Shown: piece after piece, positions 1-8,945 of the stretch
Numbering within the stretch: position 1 is the stretch's first letter
How the letters are laid out: every line of letters starts with the position of its first letter
Source: Candidatus Eiseniibacteriota bacterium
Lineage (GTDB): Bacteria; Eisenbacteria; RBG-16-71-46; SZUA-252
Assembly (NCBI GenBank): GCA_005893265.1
Contig: VBOX01000017.1
Span: 1 to 36,571 of the forward strand
Length of the DNA stretch: 36,571 nucleotides
Reading direction: 5' to 3'
Notes under the pieces: generated by a model
Seen by the model: the letters and a program-made list of their open reading frames with translations, nothing else
Told to the model about the DNA's origin: nothing
The model's database searches: none
Translations under genes and position numbers: made by a program

Positions 1-1644
1 AAAGTAGATGATCCCCTCTTCGCCGATGATGAAATCGTCGTCCACCTTACCGTCGGGGTTCGAATCGACCGTATTTCCGTGCCGATCGAGCCCGAGTATC
101 TCGACGAGCGGCTTGTCTTTGACTCGATCCGGATCCACCGATTGGCCGGCGTCCCGGCGCCGGATCTTGAGATCGAGGGTCTCGCGGGAGATGTCCCGCG
201 CGGTCAGGTCGTAGAAGTTCTTCAGCTCATAGGCGAGGGCCGGATACCACTCGTCTTTGGGATCGAATTGCCCCCCTTCCAACACGCCAACGTCGCCCAC
301 ACTTGGCTTGATCACCTTGAGGAGGATGGTATCTCCCACCGCGCTACCGATGTTGGTGTCGACCCCCAAGACCTTTTCAACGTAGGTCACGGCGAGAACG
401 TCGGTCGGATTCAGTGGGTATCGCATCTTGAGCACAGGGATCTCACCGCTGGGCAGAAGGTAGGGCTTGAAGACGTCGTAATCGATGCCCTGGGTCAGGA
501 CGTCGAATGCCCCATCCGTCTGAGCATTGGTACTGTCACTGGCCGTCGTGGGATCATATCGGCCGATTCCGGGCAGCGCATGGGTCTCCGTGTTGTTGCT
601 CCCGTTCCTATCATCTCTATATACCTTGAGCGAGGCCGGAACCCACTCCATCGCATGGTCGCTGATGAAGAAGTACTGCCGCTTGACGTAGTCGAGGTCG
701 CTGATGATGACCCGCCGCTTCTCCCCCGACGGCGTGAACCGTGCGGTCTCGCTCTTCCCTTCCTGCTTGCTCGCGATCGTGACCACGTCGACGTTCCCGA
801 GCTTGGCCACGGTCTTCACGCCGAAGAGCCCTTCCTGCCGGATGGACGCGCCCTGGAGCGAGAGGTTCGTGTTTCCGAGGTCGATCGACTTGATCATGTC
901 GTCCTCGTCCCCCTCGTAGCGGAGCTTGACCTTGTTGTCCAGCGAGGTCTGAACGTTGCTCGACTGGTCCACGTCGACCTTGATCTTGTCCCCGATCGAC
1001 CCGGTGAGATTGACCTGCAAATCCTGTTTCATCTCGAGCGAGGGGAACGCGCTGGGACGCTTGGTCTCCCGGTCCAAGCCCTGGTCGTTGGACCGTACCG
1101 TCCAGTCGCTCACGCCGCTCAAGGTGATGGTCTCGCTTCCCGAAACGTCAATGTTGGGGGCGCCGCTCCCCAGGATTCCGCGGAGCTGTTTCGGGATTTG
1201 AATCGGGAGATCGATGTTGAATCCGCTTCGCTTGATCGCCCCGGTTCGCGCCACCGAACGACTGCTCTTCGCCTGATCGCGCCAGAGGCGGCGGTAGGTC
1301 CGGGTGGTGAGGAGCCCGGAATACTGGTCCAGGTCCGTGACCATCGGAGGGCGCGTCTCGATGCCGCCCTCGCTATAGGTCTCGCGGATGTGGCCGCTGG
1401 AAGGATCGAGGCTGATGGAGGGATTGGGGGAAGCGGGTGCCAACATGCCCGTGGGATCGAAGTGCTGCATCACCCAGCCGGGCGGCATATCGCTGTGGTC
1501 GCCGCCCAGGGAGGTTTCGCCGAGAGTAGCATCGGCGTGGGTATAGCCCCAGAGGCTCGCCTCCGCGATACCAAGGGGCAAGAGGCCTCCCCCGAAGACG
1601 AGGCATAGGCAGAGAATGGCGCTGAGCTTGGGGTTTTTAGTCAT
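1..1644 (-). CDS. sprA: SprA-family outer-membrane/cell-surface protein, N-terminal part (C-terminus runs off the window)
   Basis: An open frame of 548 codons runs from ATG at 1644 to the window edge with no stop. Residues 1-30 look like a signal peptide (Lys-Asn-Pro-Lys, hydrophobic core, then AEAS). Residues about 180-300 carry the hallmark SprA segment: a W-x-VRSND stretch, repeated strands with SIGDKIKVDVD, then KVKLRYEGDEDD, an IDLGNTNLSL strand and GLFGVKT. Near the edge an acidic, Asp-rich stretch after LGLDRHGN also fits the family. In Bacteroidota, SprA (Sov) is the giant outer-membrane translocon barrel of the type IX secretion system, usually over 2000 residues, so most of this gene lies outside. 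The gene diverges from lptF across 122 bp. There is no clear Shine-Dalgarno site before the ATG. Family assignment is from motif recognition; a role in secretion is inferred. Confidence 0.85.
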   Translation of the reverse strand, partial: MTKNPKLSAILCLCLVFGGGLLPLGIAEASLWGYTHADATLGETSLGGDHSDMPPGWVMQHFDPTGMLAPASPNPSISLDPSSGHIRETYSEGGIETRPPMVTDLDQYSGLLTTRTYRRLWRDQAKSSRSVARTGAIKRSGFNIDLPIQIPKQLRGILGSGAPNIDVSGSETITLSGVSDWTVRSNDQGLDRETKRPSAFPSLEMKQDLQVNLTGSIGDKIKVDVDQSSNVQTSLDNKVKLRYEGDEDDMIKSIDLGNTNLSLQGASIRQEGLFGVKTVAKLGNVDVVTIASKQEGKSETARFTPSGEKRRVIISDLDYVKRQYFFISDHAMEWVPASLKVYRDDRNGSNNTETHALPGIGRYDPTTASDSTNAQTDGAFDVLTQGIDYDVFKPYLLPSGEIPVLKMRYPLNPTDVLAVTYVEKVLGVDTNIGSAVGDTILLKVIKPSVGDVGVLEGGQFDPKDEWYPALAYELKNFYDLTARDISRETLDLKIRRRDAGQSVDPDRVKDKPLVEILGLDRHGNTVDSNPDGKVDDDFIIGEEGIIYF

Positions 1645-1720
1645 TAACGCGACGGTCGCTCTGGGATCAAAGGAGTTAGACCGGGTCCGGGCCCCCGTCA
1701 CATATGCAGGTGAACCCCTG

Positions 1721-1736
1721 GAACCGGCGACGGTTC
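1721..1736 (+). other. Small hairpin with GNRA-type loop in the sprA-lptF intergenic region
   Basis: A perfect 6-bp stem (GAACCG / CGGTTC) closes a GCGA tetraloop 30 bases upstream of the lptF ATG. It would lie in the lptF leader if transcription starts upstream. No function is assigned; a stem this short can arise by chance at this GC content. Confidence 0.25.
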
Positions 1737-1766
1737 GGTCCGAAATGTGTTAAAAGATAGGGCCAT

Positions 1767-3167
1767 ATGAGAATACTCGAACGGTACGTCCTTCGCGAGC
1801 ATCTCTTCCCGTTCCTAATAGGTTTCAGCATCGTCATCTTCCTGCTCACGCTGGACTTCATGTTCGACCTGGTGGATCTGGCCATCGGCAAGGGAATCCC
1901 GGCCGCGATCGTCCTGGAGTTGTTCGCCTTGTCGATGGGCTGGATGCTTGCCCTCGCGGTTCCGTGCGCGGTTCTCATTGCCACCCTGGCGACCTTCGGA
2001 CGCCTCGCGCAGGACAACGAGATCGCCGCGATGCGGGCCAACGGCATCAACTTGGCGCGCATCGTTGGGGCGCCGCTCGCGGCGGCGGTCCTCCTCGCGG
2101 GAGGGCTCGTGCTGTTCAACAATCATATCCTCCCGGAGACGAACCATGCCCTGGCGAACCTCATGGTGGACGTGAGCCGGAAACGGCCCACCACGCAGAT
2201 CAGCGAAGGCGTATTTATCGACGGGTTTGAGGGATACAACATCTTCGTTGAGAAGGTGAACAACCGCACGAGCCAGATTCGCGGCGTGAAGATCTACCAG
2301 CTCAACTCGAGCGCTCGCCCCACCACCATTCTCGCGGATTGGGGGGTGTTCCATAGCTCCCCCGACGGACGCGTCGTCACCCTCGAGCTTCACGACGGCG
2401 AGATCCACGAAATGCCGCCCAACGACCAGGAACGGATCTACCGGCGGCTCATGTTCAAGACCCACATCATCAATATTCGGAACACCGGGGCGGATCTGGA
2501 GAGGTCGGATTCGAGCGCCCGGGGGGACCGGGAAATGAGCCTGGGGATGATGCGGGGCCAGATCATGAAACTTGAAAAGGAGTTGGCCGCTTCCACCGCC
2601 GCCCGGGACACCCTAATCCACCGGGCCGGCTTCAAGAATTACGACGCATTTGTGAAGGCTGCCGTCCCAAGACAGTCCCCCAGGGGGATCCTGGGGTTCA
2701 TCCGGAACGTCCTCCGGGCCATCTCCCCCATCCGGCCGCCGGAGGCGCTGCCGCCCGGAAAGCCCCCAAAGCTGTTCATCAATCCGCTCACGATGGACAT
2801 GATCCAGATGCGCCAGGTCGAGGTGGACGCCCTCGACAAGCGCGTGAACAGCCTGGACGTCGAGATCCAGAAGAAGTTTTCGATCCCGGCCGCGTGTATC
2901 GTGTTCGTGCTCGTCGGGGCCCCCCTGGGGATCCGGGCGCGCAAGAGCGGGATCGGGGTGGCCTTCATCTCGATCATCTTCTTCGTCTTCTATTATCTCT
3001 GCCTCGCCGGAGGGGAGGAGCTGGCCGACCGGCGTTTCTTGGACCCGGCGGTCGCGATGTGGACGCCCAACATCGTCATCGGAGCGATCGGGCTCTTCCT
3101 GACGCTCCAAGCCGCCGAGGTCATACGACGACCGAGACGCCGCCCGCGCCGAGTCCCGGCGGCGTGA
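1767..3167 (+). CDS. lptF: LptF, LPS export ABC transporter permease (YjgP/YjgQ family)
   Basis: The 466-residue protein is one of the two permease subunits of the LptB2FG transporter, which extracts lipopolysaccharide from the inner membrane. Predicted membrane segments lie near residues 13-35, 53-78 and 100-118. A periplasmic beta-jellyroll-type domain follows (about 120-250), and three more membrane segments sit near 370-390, 393-415 and 433-455. The NEIAAMRANGI segment after TM2 and KKFSIPAACIVF before TM4 are family hallmarks. It is longer than the usual 360-390 residues: an extra stretch around 255-365 contains heptad-like, Lys/Glu-rich segments and a Pro-rich linker. ATG at 1767 follows an AGGG ribosome site. 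Its stop overlaps the lptG start by four bases. Confidence 0.9.
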   Translation: MRILERYVLREHLFPFLIGFSIVIFLLTLDFMFDLVDLAIGKGIPAAIVLELFALSMGWMLALAVPCAVLIATLATFGRLAQDNEIAAMRANGINLARIVGAPLAAAVLLAGGLVLFNNHILPETNHALANLMVDVSRKRPTTQISEGVFIDGFEGYNIFVEKVNNRTSQIRGVKIYQLNSSARPTTILADWGVFHSSPDGRVVTLELHDGEIHEMPPNDQERIYRRLMFKTHIINIRNTGADLERSDSSARGDREMSLGMMRGQIMKLEKELAASTAARDTLIHRAGFKNYDAFVKAAVPRQSPRGILGFIRNVLRAISPIRPPEALPPGKPPKLFINPLTMDMIQMRQVEVDALDKRVNSLDVEIQKKFSIPAACIVFVLVGAPLGIRARKSGIGVAFISIIFFVFYYLCLAGGEELADRRFLDPAVAMWTPNIVIGAIGLFLTLQAAEVIRRPRRRPRRVPAA

Positions 3168-4246
3168 AGCTCCTCGATCGCTACCTCGTCCGGGAGCAGA
3201 TCGGGTCGCTCGTTCTCGGACTCATCTTTTTTGTCGCCATCTTCATCGTGGTCGACATATTCGAAAAGCTCGATTCATTCCTCGACAACAAGGTCCCGCT
3301 CGGCGTTGTGGCGCATTTCTACCTCGTCTCGATTCCCGGGATCGTGACGATGGTGCTCCCCATGGCGATGCTCCTGTCCTGCCTTCTCGCCCTGGGACAA
3401 ATCGGACGGCACAATGAGCTGACGGCGATGCAGGCCGCGGGGATCGGGCTCACCCGGATCGTAACGCCCCTGTACCTGTTCGCATTGATGATCTGCGTCC
3501 TGGTGTTCACCGTGAATGAGACCCTCATGCCGCATCTGAACGCGGTGCAAAACAGAATCTATCACGGTGACATCAAGAGGGAAAACCTGGAAGGCGCGGT
3601 CGTGCGCACGAACCTCGCCTATCTCGGAAGCGATGGGCGCACGTTCTTGATCCGGAGCTACAACATCCCCGAGAAGACGATGCGCGAGGTCGTGATCCAG
3701 GAAATCAAGGAGCATACGCTGAACGGGCGCATCGACGCCGAGTCGGCGAAGTGGGAGAAAGACCGCTGGGTGTTCCGGCAGGGGTTCGTCCGGCGATTCG
3801 ACCGCGACGGCGAGCACGCCGCACACTTCAACGAGCTCGTGATTCCCGGCTTGAAGGAGCGCCCCGAGAGCTTTGAAAAGGCGGAGGAGGATCCCAAGGC
3901 GCTCTCCTACTGGGAGCTCGAGAAGTACATCGCGAGGCTGAAGCAGAGCGGAAGCCGCGTGCAGAAGTATCTGGTCGAGCTCTACCTCAAGATTTCGTTC
4001 CCGTTGACGAACCTCATCGTCGTCCTGATCGGGACGGCGCTCGCGATCCGTGTGCGACGCGGCGGCCTCGCGCTCAGCTTCGGTCTCGCGGTATTCATCA
4101 GCTTCGTATACTACGCGATCATCCGCACCGGCCAGGCGCTCGGCCACAGCGGCACGCTCCCGCCGATTGTCGGAGCCTGGCTTGGGAACATCGTCTTCGG
4201 CGGCCTCGGGCTGGAGCTGCTCCGGCGGGCGCGGAGGGGGATGTAG
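3164..4246 (+). CDS. lptG: LptG, LPS export ABC transporter permease
   Basis: This 360-residue partner of LptF begins at GTG 3164, inside the lptF stop (GTGA overlap). The open frame extends upstream to 2894, but that part lies inside lptF and does not look like protein of this family. The N-terminus (KLLDRYLVREQ) is typical. Membrane segments lie near residues 13-36, 50-78 and 97-118, with a periplasmic domain between, and three more in the last 100 residues. HNELTAMQAAGIGL after TM2 matches the coupling region that contacts the LptB ATPase. Overlap with lptF implies translational coupling and equal amounts of the two subunits. No lptA, lptB or lptC is in the window. Confidence 0.9.
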   Translation: MKLLDRYLVREQIGSLVLGLIFFVAIFIVVDIFEKLDSFLDNKVPLGVVAHFYLVSIPGIVTMVLPMAMLLSCLLALGQIGRHNELTAMQAAGIGLTRIVTPLYLFALMICVLVFTVNETLMPHLNAVQNRIYHGDIKRENLEGAVVRTNLAYLGSDGRTFLIRSYNIPEKTMREVVIQEIKEHTLNGRIDAESAKWEKDRWVFRQGFVRRFDRDGEHAAHFNELVIPGLKERPESFEKAEEDPKALSYWELEKYIARLKQSGSRVQKYLVELYLKISFPLTNLIVVLIGTALAIRVRRGGLALSFGLAVFISFVYYAIIRTGQALGHSGTLPPIVGAWLGNIVFGGLGLELLRRARRGM

Positions 4247-4272
4247 GCGGAGCGGCAGCCACGATGCGCGGC

Positions 4273-4662
4273 TCAGGGGATTCCCGGATCGCGGTGAAAC
4301 GCAAACGCCACCGCGAGCGCCAGGCCGGTGACCCAGAATGTCCCCACCACCACTTTCGCCGCAGTGGATCCCTTCGGGGAGGGCACTTCCAGATTCCGGA
4401 TATCCGCGGCGGGAAGAGCCACTGGGCGCACCGGTCTTGCATCTAGGTCGAGCCCGACGACAGTATCCCCGCGCACAATAGGGCGGCTCAGGACGAGCGT
4501 CGATTCCGCGAGCGACACGCGCACAGACCTGGGTTTCTCGCGGGCGACGTAGTCGGCGGGCGGCCCCTTGCCGATCGAGTGCCAGCTCGAACAGCTCATG
4601 AGAACGAGCGGCAAGGCAAGGATCCCAGCGGCGCGAACTGCGGTTGAGGTGGGACGATTCAC
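4273..4662 (-). CDS. Small predicted lipoprotein, function unknown
   Basis: This 129-residue protein is not a family I recognise. The N-terminus has a hydrophobic signal ending LVLMSC, a lipobox with Cys24, so it is probably a lipid-anchored envelope protein. The middle (about 40-95) is a beta-rich stretch of short hydrophobic strands. Residues about 104-121 form a second hydrophobic, possibly membrane-spanning segment. The GTG start at 4662 is preceded by GGAG about nine bases upstream. The gene converges on lptG with a 26-bp gap. It lies 119 bp after comB, which is longer than the other gaps in this block, so it may have its own promoter; I could not identify one. Confidence 0.6.
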   Translation of the reverse strand: MNRPTSTAVRAAGILALPLVLMSCSSWHSIGKGPPADYVAREKPRSVRVSLAESTLVLSRPIVRGDTVVGLDLDARPVRPVALPAADIRNLEVPSPKGSTAAKVVVGTFWVTGLALAVAFAFHRDPGIP

Positions 4663-4781
4663 GGCGGGGCTCCGATCCGGTCAGCACCGAAAAGCGTACG
4701 CCTGTGCGCGTCGTGGGGCGTAGCGGAATCGACGCGCGCGCCCAAGTTCCACGGCGTGGTGCGGAGCGCTCGGCTGCGGGG

Positions 4782-5528
4782 TTACCCCTTCCCCGCCTCC
4801 GCGGGCACCGAAGCCGTGATGCGCCCCTCTTTCAGCTGCGGCACGACCGGAGCGCTGTCGATCGCTGCGCAGACCGGGAGGTCGTCCTCGAACCCCAGCT
4901 CGATGAGGTAACGCCCGTGCTCGCTTCGGCGTAGAATTGCCTCGGGCGGCGAGCCATGGTCGCGGTCGAAATCCCCCGCGACGGCGGCCGCGTCGTTCAA
5001 CTCGAGGTTCCCCTTCGCGTCCGCGAGCCGGCGAATCAGGGCCCCCGCGCACGCCGCGTCTTCCAGCGAGAACCGTCCGCTCCGGCCGGCGCAGGCGATC
5101 GTCACGTCGGCGTCCACTTGAGCGACCATTTTCGCCACGACGCTCAGGTTCACGTACCCCAGGAGAATCTGTTCCCTCCCTGCGAGCGGGCCCGCCATAA
5201 GAGGGCTCGCGTTGGTGGAGGCGAAAATCAGAGTAGCGCCGTTCACCTTTTTGCGCGTGAACTCGCGCGGAGAATTTCCGAGCGCGAAGCCGCTCACCTT
5301 GCGTCCCTCCCGCTCGCCGCAGAGGAGGCTCGATTTGGGAGCCAACGTCTCGTGAAGCCGGGTCGCCTCCTCAACCGTCTCCACGGGGATGATCTTGACG
5401 GCTCCGTTCATGAGCGCGGTCGCGATGGTGGAGCAGGAGCGGAGGACGTCAACGACCACGATCTGCCGCGCGTCCAGGGAAGCCCGCTCCAGCTCGGAGG
5501 GTAGGAGGGCGAGATCGATGCGCTTCAC
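4782..5528 (-). CDS. comB: ComB-like 2-phosphosulfolactate phosphatase
   Basis: The 248-residue product matches the ComB family, Mg-dependent phosphatases that convert 2-phosphosulfolactate to sulfolactate in coenzyme M synthesis of methanogens. Many bacterial homologues have no coenzyme M pathway. Visible family motifs are [15 protein letters not shown] near residue 26, [20 protein letters not shown] near 93-112, and TNASPLM near 129. Length is normal. The ATG overlaps the accC stop by four bases (ATGA), so it is the last tightly coupled gene after accB-pilT-accC. No comA, comC or other sulfolactate gene is visible here, so the true substrate is open. Confidence 0.82.
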   Translation of the reverse strand: MKRIDLALLPSELERASLDARQIVVVDVLRSCSTIATALMNGAVKIIPVETVEEATRLHETLAPKSSLLCGEREGRKVSGFALGNSPREFTRKKVNGATLIFASTNASPLMAGPLAGREQILLGYVNLSVVAKMVAQVDADVTIACAGRSGRFSLEDAACAGALIRRLADAKGNLELNDAAAVAGDFDRDHGSPPEAILRRSEHGRYLIELGFEDDLPVCAAIDSAPVVPQLKEGRITASVPAEAGKG

Positions 5529-6883
5529 GCCGCCGGGCGCTCCGTTCCCAACAACTCCTCAAGGGTTCCGGTGTGGATATCCCCACTCAGGAAGGCCGGG
5601 CTCTTTAGAATTCGCAGGTGAAGCGGAATGGTGGTGTCGATTCCTTCGACCACCGTCTCTTCGAGAGCGCGACGCATCCGGACGATGGATTCCATACGGT
5701 CGCGCCCCCAGGTGATGATCTTTGCAACCATGGAATCATAGTAGGGCGGCACGTAGTAACCGGAATAGAGGTGGCTGTCCACGCGCACGCCGGGGCCGCC
5801 CGGGCTGTGGAAATAGCTCACCTTGCCAGGCGACGGCTGAAAATTCTGATCCGGCTTCTCGGCGTTCACGCGGCATTCGAGCGCGTGGCCCCGAAGCCGG
5901 ATTTCGTCCTGCCGCCAGGGTAAAGGCTCACCGGCCGCGACCGCGATCTGCGCCTTGATGAGGTCGTACCCGGTCACTTCCTCCGTGACGGGATGCTCGA
6001 CCTGGATCCGGGTGTTCATCTCCATGAAGTAGAACTCGCGGTTCTCCCCGAGCAGAAACTCGATCGTGCCGCACCCTTCATACCCGATCGACCGCGCGCC
6101 CGCCACCGCGGCGGACCCCATCTTCGTGCGCAGATCGTCGTCCAGCGCGACGCTCGGCGATTCCTCGATCAACTTCTGGTGCCGGCGTTGGATCGAGCAT
6201 TCGCGCTCGCCCAAGTGGAGAAGGTTCCCGTGGCGGTCCCCGATGATCTGAAACTCGATGTGCCGCGGCTTCTCCATGTAGCGCTCCAGGTAAACCGCCC
6301 CGCTCCCGAAGTTGGCCTCCGCCTCCGCCTGAGCGGTCCGGATCCCGTTGCGCAGCGACGACTCATCGGTGGCGATCCGCATCCCTTTGCCCCCGCCGCC
6401 CGCCGCCGCCTTGATGATCACCGGATAGCCGAGCTGGGAAGCGATCTTCGCCGCCTCATCCGGGGATTCCAGCGTTCCCTCGCTCCCCGGGGTCACCGGC
6501 ACGCCGGCCTCAAGCATGGTCTTCCGCGCGACCGCCTTGTCTCCCATCAGCCGGATCATCTCCGAGGTCGGGCCGATGAAACGGATATGGCACGACTCGC
6601 ACACCTCCGCGAAGTGGGCATTCTCCGAGAGGAACCCGTACCCTGGGTGGATCGCGTCGGCGGCGGTGATCTCGGCGGCGCTGATGATCCGGGCAATGTG
6701 GAGGTAGCTCGCCGACGAAGGAGGAGGCCCGATGCAGACGGCTTCATCCGCCAGGCGAACATGCAGCGATTCCCGGTCGGCCTCGGAGTAGACGGCGACG
6801 GTTTCGATTCCGAGCTCCCGCGCCGCGCGGATGATCCGCAACGCGATCTCTCCGCGGTTGGCGACCAGGATCTTCTTGAACAT
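5525..6883 (-). CDS. accC: AccC, biotin carboxylase subunit of acetyl-CoA carboxylase
   Basis: This 452-residue enzyme carboxylates the biotin on AccB using ATP and bicarbonate, the first step of fatty acid synthesis. The start [15 protein letters not shown], the [10 protein letters not shown] segment near residue 80, the glycine-rich ATP loop GGGGKGMR near 163-170 and [14 protein letters not shown] near 290 are all diagnostic and intact. Length equals the family norm. It starts four bases after the PilT/PilU gene stop, so that ATPase gene separates accB from accC. The carboxyltransferase genes accA/accD are not in the window. Confidence 0.97.
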   Translation of the reverse strand: MFKKILVANRGEIALRIIRAARELGIETVAVYSEADRESLHVRLADEAVCIGPPPSSASYLHIARIISAAEITAADAIHPGYGFLSENAHFAEVCESCHIRFIGPTSEMIRLMGDKAVARKTMLEAGVPVTPGSEGTLESPDEAAKIASQLGYPVIIKAAAGGGGKGMRIATDESSLRNGIRTAQAEAEANFGSGAVYLERYMEKPRHIEFQIIGDRHGNLLHLGERECSIQRRHQKLIEESPSVALDDDLRTKMGSAAVAGARSIGYEGCGTIEFLLGENREFYFMEMNTRIQVEHPVTEEVTGYDLIKAQIAVAAGEPLPWRQDEIRLRGHALECRVNAEKPDQNFQPSPGKVSYFHSPGGPGVRVDSHLYSGYYVPPYYDSMVAKIITWGRDRMESIVRMRRALEETVVEGIDTTIPLHLRILKSPAFLSGDIHTGTLEELLGTERPAA

Positions 6884-6887
6884 TCCG

Positions 6888-8006
6888 CTAAACGAGATTC
6901 TCTTTGTGCTCGAATGGCTTCCAAGACTCGTCGGACGTCGCGTGGATGCCCTTCACGCGGAGCTCGAACTCGGTCGGATTGGAGCAATAGCGGAGCGCTG
7001 TCTCGAGGCTGATCTTCCCCTCGGTGTGATGCTTCATGATGGCCTGGTCGAAGGTCTGCATCCCGTATTGGGAGACGCCCTCCTGGATCGCGCTCTTGAT
7101 GAGGGACGTCTTCTCCGGATCCAGGAGGTACTCGCGGATCGTGGCCGTGACCGTCATGACCTCCGCCGCCGGGATTCGTCCCCCCTGGTCGGACCGAGGC
7201 ATGAGCCTCAGCGCGATGACCGACTCCAGCGTCGCGGAGAGCATGTACCGGGTCTCCTCGTGCTGGTGAGGCGGGAAGAAGGAGAGGATGCGGTTGATCG
7301 TTTGCGGCGCGTCGACCGTGTGGAGGGTCGAGAGCACGAGATGGCCGGTGTCGGCCGCCATGAGCGCCGTCTGCATCGTCTCCGCGTCACGGATTTCCCC
7401 GATCAGAATCACGTCGGGATCCTGCCGCAAAATATGCTTCAAGCCCTCGGCGAAGGATGCGGTATCCAACCCTACCTCGCGCTGGGAGATCGTGCTCTTC
7501 TTGTCGCGGTACAGGAACTCGACGGGGTCTTCGATCGTGATCACGTTCCGCGCCATGCTTCGATTCACGGAGTCGATCATCGCCGCCAGCGTGGTGGATT
7601 TGCCGCTCCCGACCGTGCCGCACACCAGCACGAGTCCGCGCGGACGCCCCGCGATCTCCTCAATCACCGTCGGAAGATTCAGCTCCTCAAAGGATGGAAT
7701 CGTGGCCGGCACCTGCCGAAACACCATCGCGATGGTTCCACGCTGCTGGTAAAAGTTGCTGCGGAAACGCGAAAGGCCGGTGACCCCGAAGGCGAAGTCC
7801 ACCTCCTTGGTATCCTCGAATATCTTTTTCTGCTTCGGCGTCAGGATCTGATCGACGACCGCCTCGAGATCCGCTTGGGATGGCGGAGGCTCGTCGAGCG
7901 TGGTCAGGCCGCCGTCCACGCGCGCGGTGGGCTTCGTGCCGACTTTGACGTGAAGATCGGACGCTTTGAGTTCCACCATCTTTTGCAGCACTCGCTTGAT
8001 GTTCAT
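6888..8006 (-). CDS. pilT: PilT/PilU-family type IV pilus retraction ATPase
   Basis: The 372-residue secretion-type ATPase starts at ATG 8006, just after GGGAGGGGAG; upstream codons in the same frame overlap accB and are discarded. The N-terminal domain (1-110) has the PAS-like fold sequence ASDLHVKVG. Walker A is GTVGSGKST at 130-138, the Asp box ITIEDPVEF at 157-164, Walker B ILIGEIRD at 200-207, and the His box [10 protein letters not shown] at 221-230. The C-terminal segment GMQTFDQAI resembles PilU more than PilT, so it may be the accessory retraction ATPase. Its place between accB and accC is unusual, since no other pilus gene is nearby. Promoterless spacing (22 and 4 bases) implies expression with the fatty-acid genes. 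Confidence 0.9.
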   Translation of the reverse strand: MNIKRVLQKMVELKASDLHVKVGTKPTARVDGGLTTLDEPPPSQADLEAVVDQILTPKQKKIFEDTKEVDFAFGVTGLSRFRSNFYQQRGTIAMVFRQVPATIPSFEELNLPTVIEEIAGRPRGLVLVCGTVGSGKSTTLAAMIDSVNRSMARNVITIEDPVEFLYRDKKSTISQREVGLDTASFAEGLKHILRQDPDVILIGEIRDAETMQTALMAADTGHLVLSTLHTVDAPQTINRILSFFPPHQHEETRYMLSATLESVIALRLMPRSDQGGRIPAAEVMTVTATIREYLLDPEKTSLIKSAIQEGVSQYGMQTFDQAIMKHHTEGKISLETALRYCSNPTEFELRVKGIHATSDESWKPFEHKENLV

Positions 8007-8028
8007 CCCCACTCCCCTCCCGGGCAGG

Positions 8029-8484
8029 CTACGCCGCGGTGTCGGACTCCACCAGGAACAGCGTCTGCCCGTACTCCACGGGCTGCGCGTTTTCGACGAG
8101 AATCCGGGCGATGCGGCCCTCCACTTCGGATTCGATCTCATTCATGAGCTTCATCGCTTCGACAATGCAGACAGTCTGCCCGACGGTGATCGGGCTGTTC
8201 TCCTCGACGTAGGGATCGGCGTCCGGAGCGGGCGCCCGATAGAACGTACCAACCATCGGCGACTTGATTGGAACCAGGTTCGCGGGCGGCTTCCCGTCCG
8301 CGTCGTGACGCTCGCCTGAGCCGCCTTGGGTCTCCGCCGGGGCTGCCGCTTGGATCGGCATCACGGGGTCGGTACCCGGGCGACGGACGCGCACCGTCGT
8401 GAACCAACGGCGCACCTCGATTTCCGCAAGATCCTCCTCGCGCATGACCGCCACCATTTCGCGGACCCATTTGCGAAGATTCAT
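8029..8484 (-). CDS. accB: AccB, biotin carboxyl carrier protein
   Basis: The 151-residue carrier has an N-terminal helical region (1-35), a polar Ala/Pro/Gly linker (about 40-70) and a C-terminal biotinyl domain. Lys112 in VEAMKLMNE is the biotin attachment site. The thumb-like [13 protein letters not shown] segment is also present. ATG at 8484 overlaps the aroQ stop (ATGA); the longer open frame upstream is aroQ sequence in another frame. It works with AccC, encoded two genes downstream. Confidence 0.96.
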   Translation of the reverse strand: MNLRKWVREMVAVMREEDLAEIEVRRWFTTVRVRRPGTDPVMPIQAAAPAETQGGSGERHDADGKPPANLVPIKSPMVGTFYRAPAPDADPYVEENSPITVGQTVCIVEAMKLMNEIESEVEGRIARILVENAQPVEYGQTLFLVESDTAA

Positions 8485-8945
8485 CGAGCCTTCCTGCCTT
8501 TTCCCGACGCCTTGAGCCGCGACGCGAGCTCTCGGAGCCCAAGCTCGTAGCTCCGTGCCCCGAACCCCATGATGACCCCTGAGACGTAGGCCCCCGTCAA
8601 GCTGACCGAGCGCGCCGCCTCCCGCGCGTAGAGGTTCGTGAGATGCACCTCGACTACCGGGACCGTCATCGCGCGGATCGTGTCCGCGAGAGCCACGCTC
8701 GTATGGGAGAAGCCGCCCGGGTTGATCAGACAACCGTGGGCGGTCCTCGTCGCGACCGTCAAGCGGTCGATGAATGCCCCTTCGTGATTGGTTTGGAAAC
8801 ACTCCACCCCGAGCCCAAGGTCTTCCCCGAGCTTCTTGAGCTTCCGGTCGATCGACCGGAGCGTCTCGCGCCCGTACAGCTCGGGCTCACGGGAGCCCAG
8901 GAGATCCATGTTCGGGCCGTGCAAAACCCATACGGTCCGCGCCAT
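8481..8945 (-). CDS. aroQ: AroQ, type II 3-dehydroquinate dehydratase
   Basis: The 154-residue enzyme converts 3-dehydroquinate to 3-dehydroshikimate in the shikimate pathway. The start [19 protein letters not shown] has the catalytic Tyr24. [25 protein letters not shown] and [15 protein letters not shown] are the conserved active-site segments, with the Arg of the REAAR type present. The ATG at 8945 overlaps the last base of the TPR gene stop (TGATG), so earlier in-frame codons are rejected. AroB, which makes its substrate, is two genes upstream in the same run. Confidence 0.96.
   Translation of the reverse strand: MARTVWVLHGPNMDLLGSREPELYGRETLRSIDRKLKKLGEDLGLGVECFQTNHEGAFIDRLTVATRTAHGCLINPGGFSHTSVALADTIRAMTVPVVEVHLTNLYAREAARSVSLTGAYVSGVIMGFGARSYELGLRELASRLKASGKGRKAR

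Noticed and set aside
79-1608. Long + strand open frame of 509 codons opposite the SprA gene
   Set aside because: The - strand frame has a signal peptide and clear SprA motifs throughout; the + strand translation is Asp/Arg/Val-rich with no family resemblance, as expected for an antisense shadow at high GC.
4663-4781. Possible promoter or small RNA in the 119-bp gap between comB and the small lipoprotein gene
   Set aside because: No acceptable -35/-10 pair or terminator was found; only short GC palindromes are present.
5993-7012. Other long antisense frames (for example over accC, 17303-18709 over fabF, 23946-25277 over sucD/sucC, 26125-27354 over cpgS, 3275-4687 over lptG)
   Set aside because: Each lies opposite a gene with intact catalytic motifs, lacks a ribosome site and shows Arg/Asp/His-rich composition typical of reverse-strand translation.
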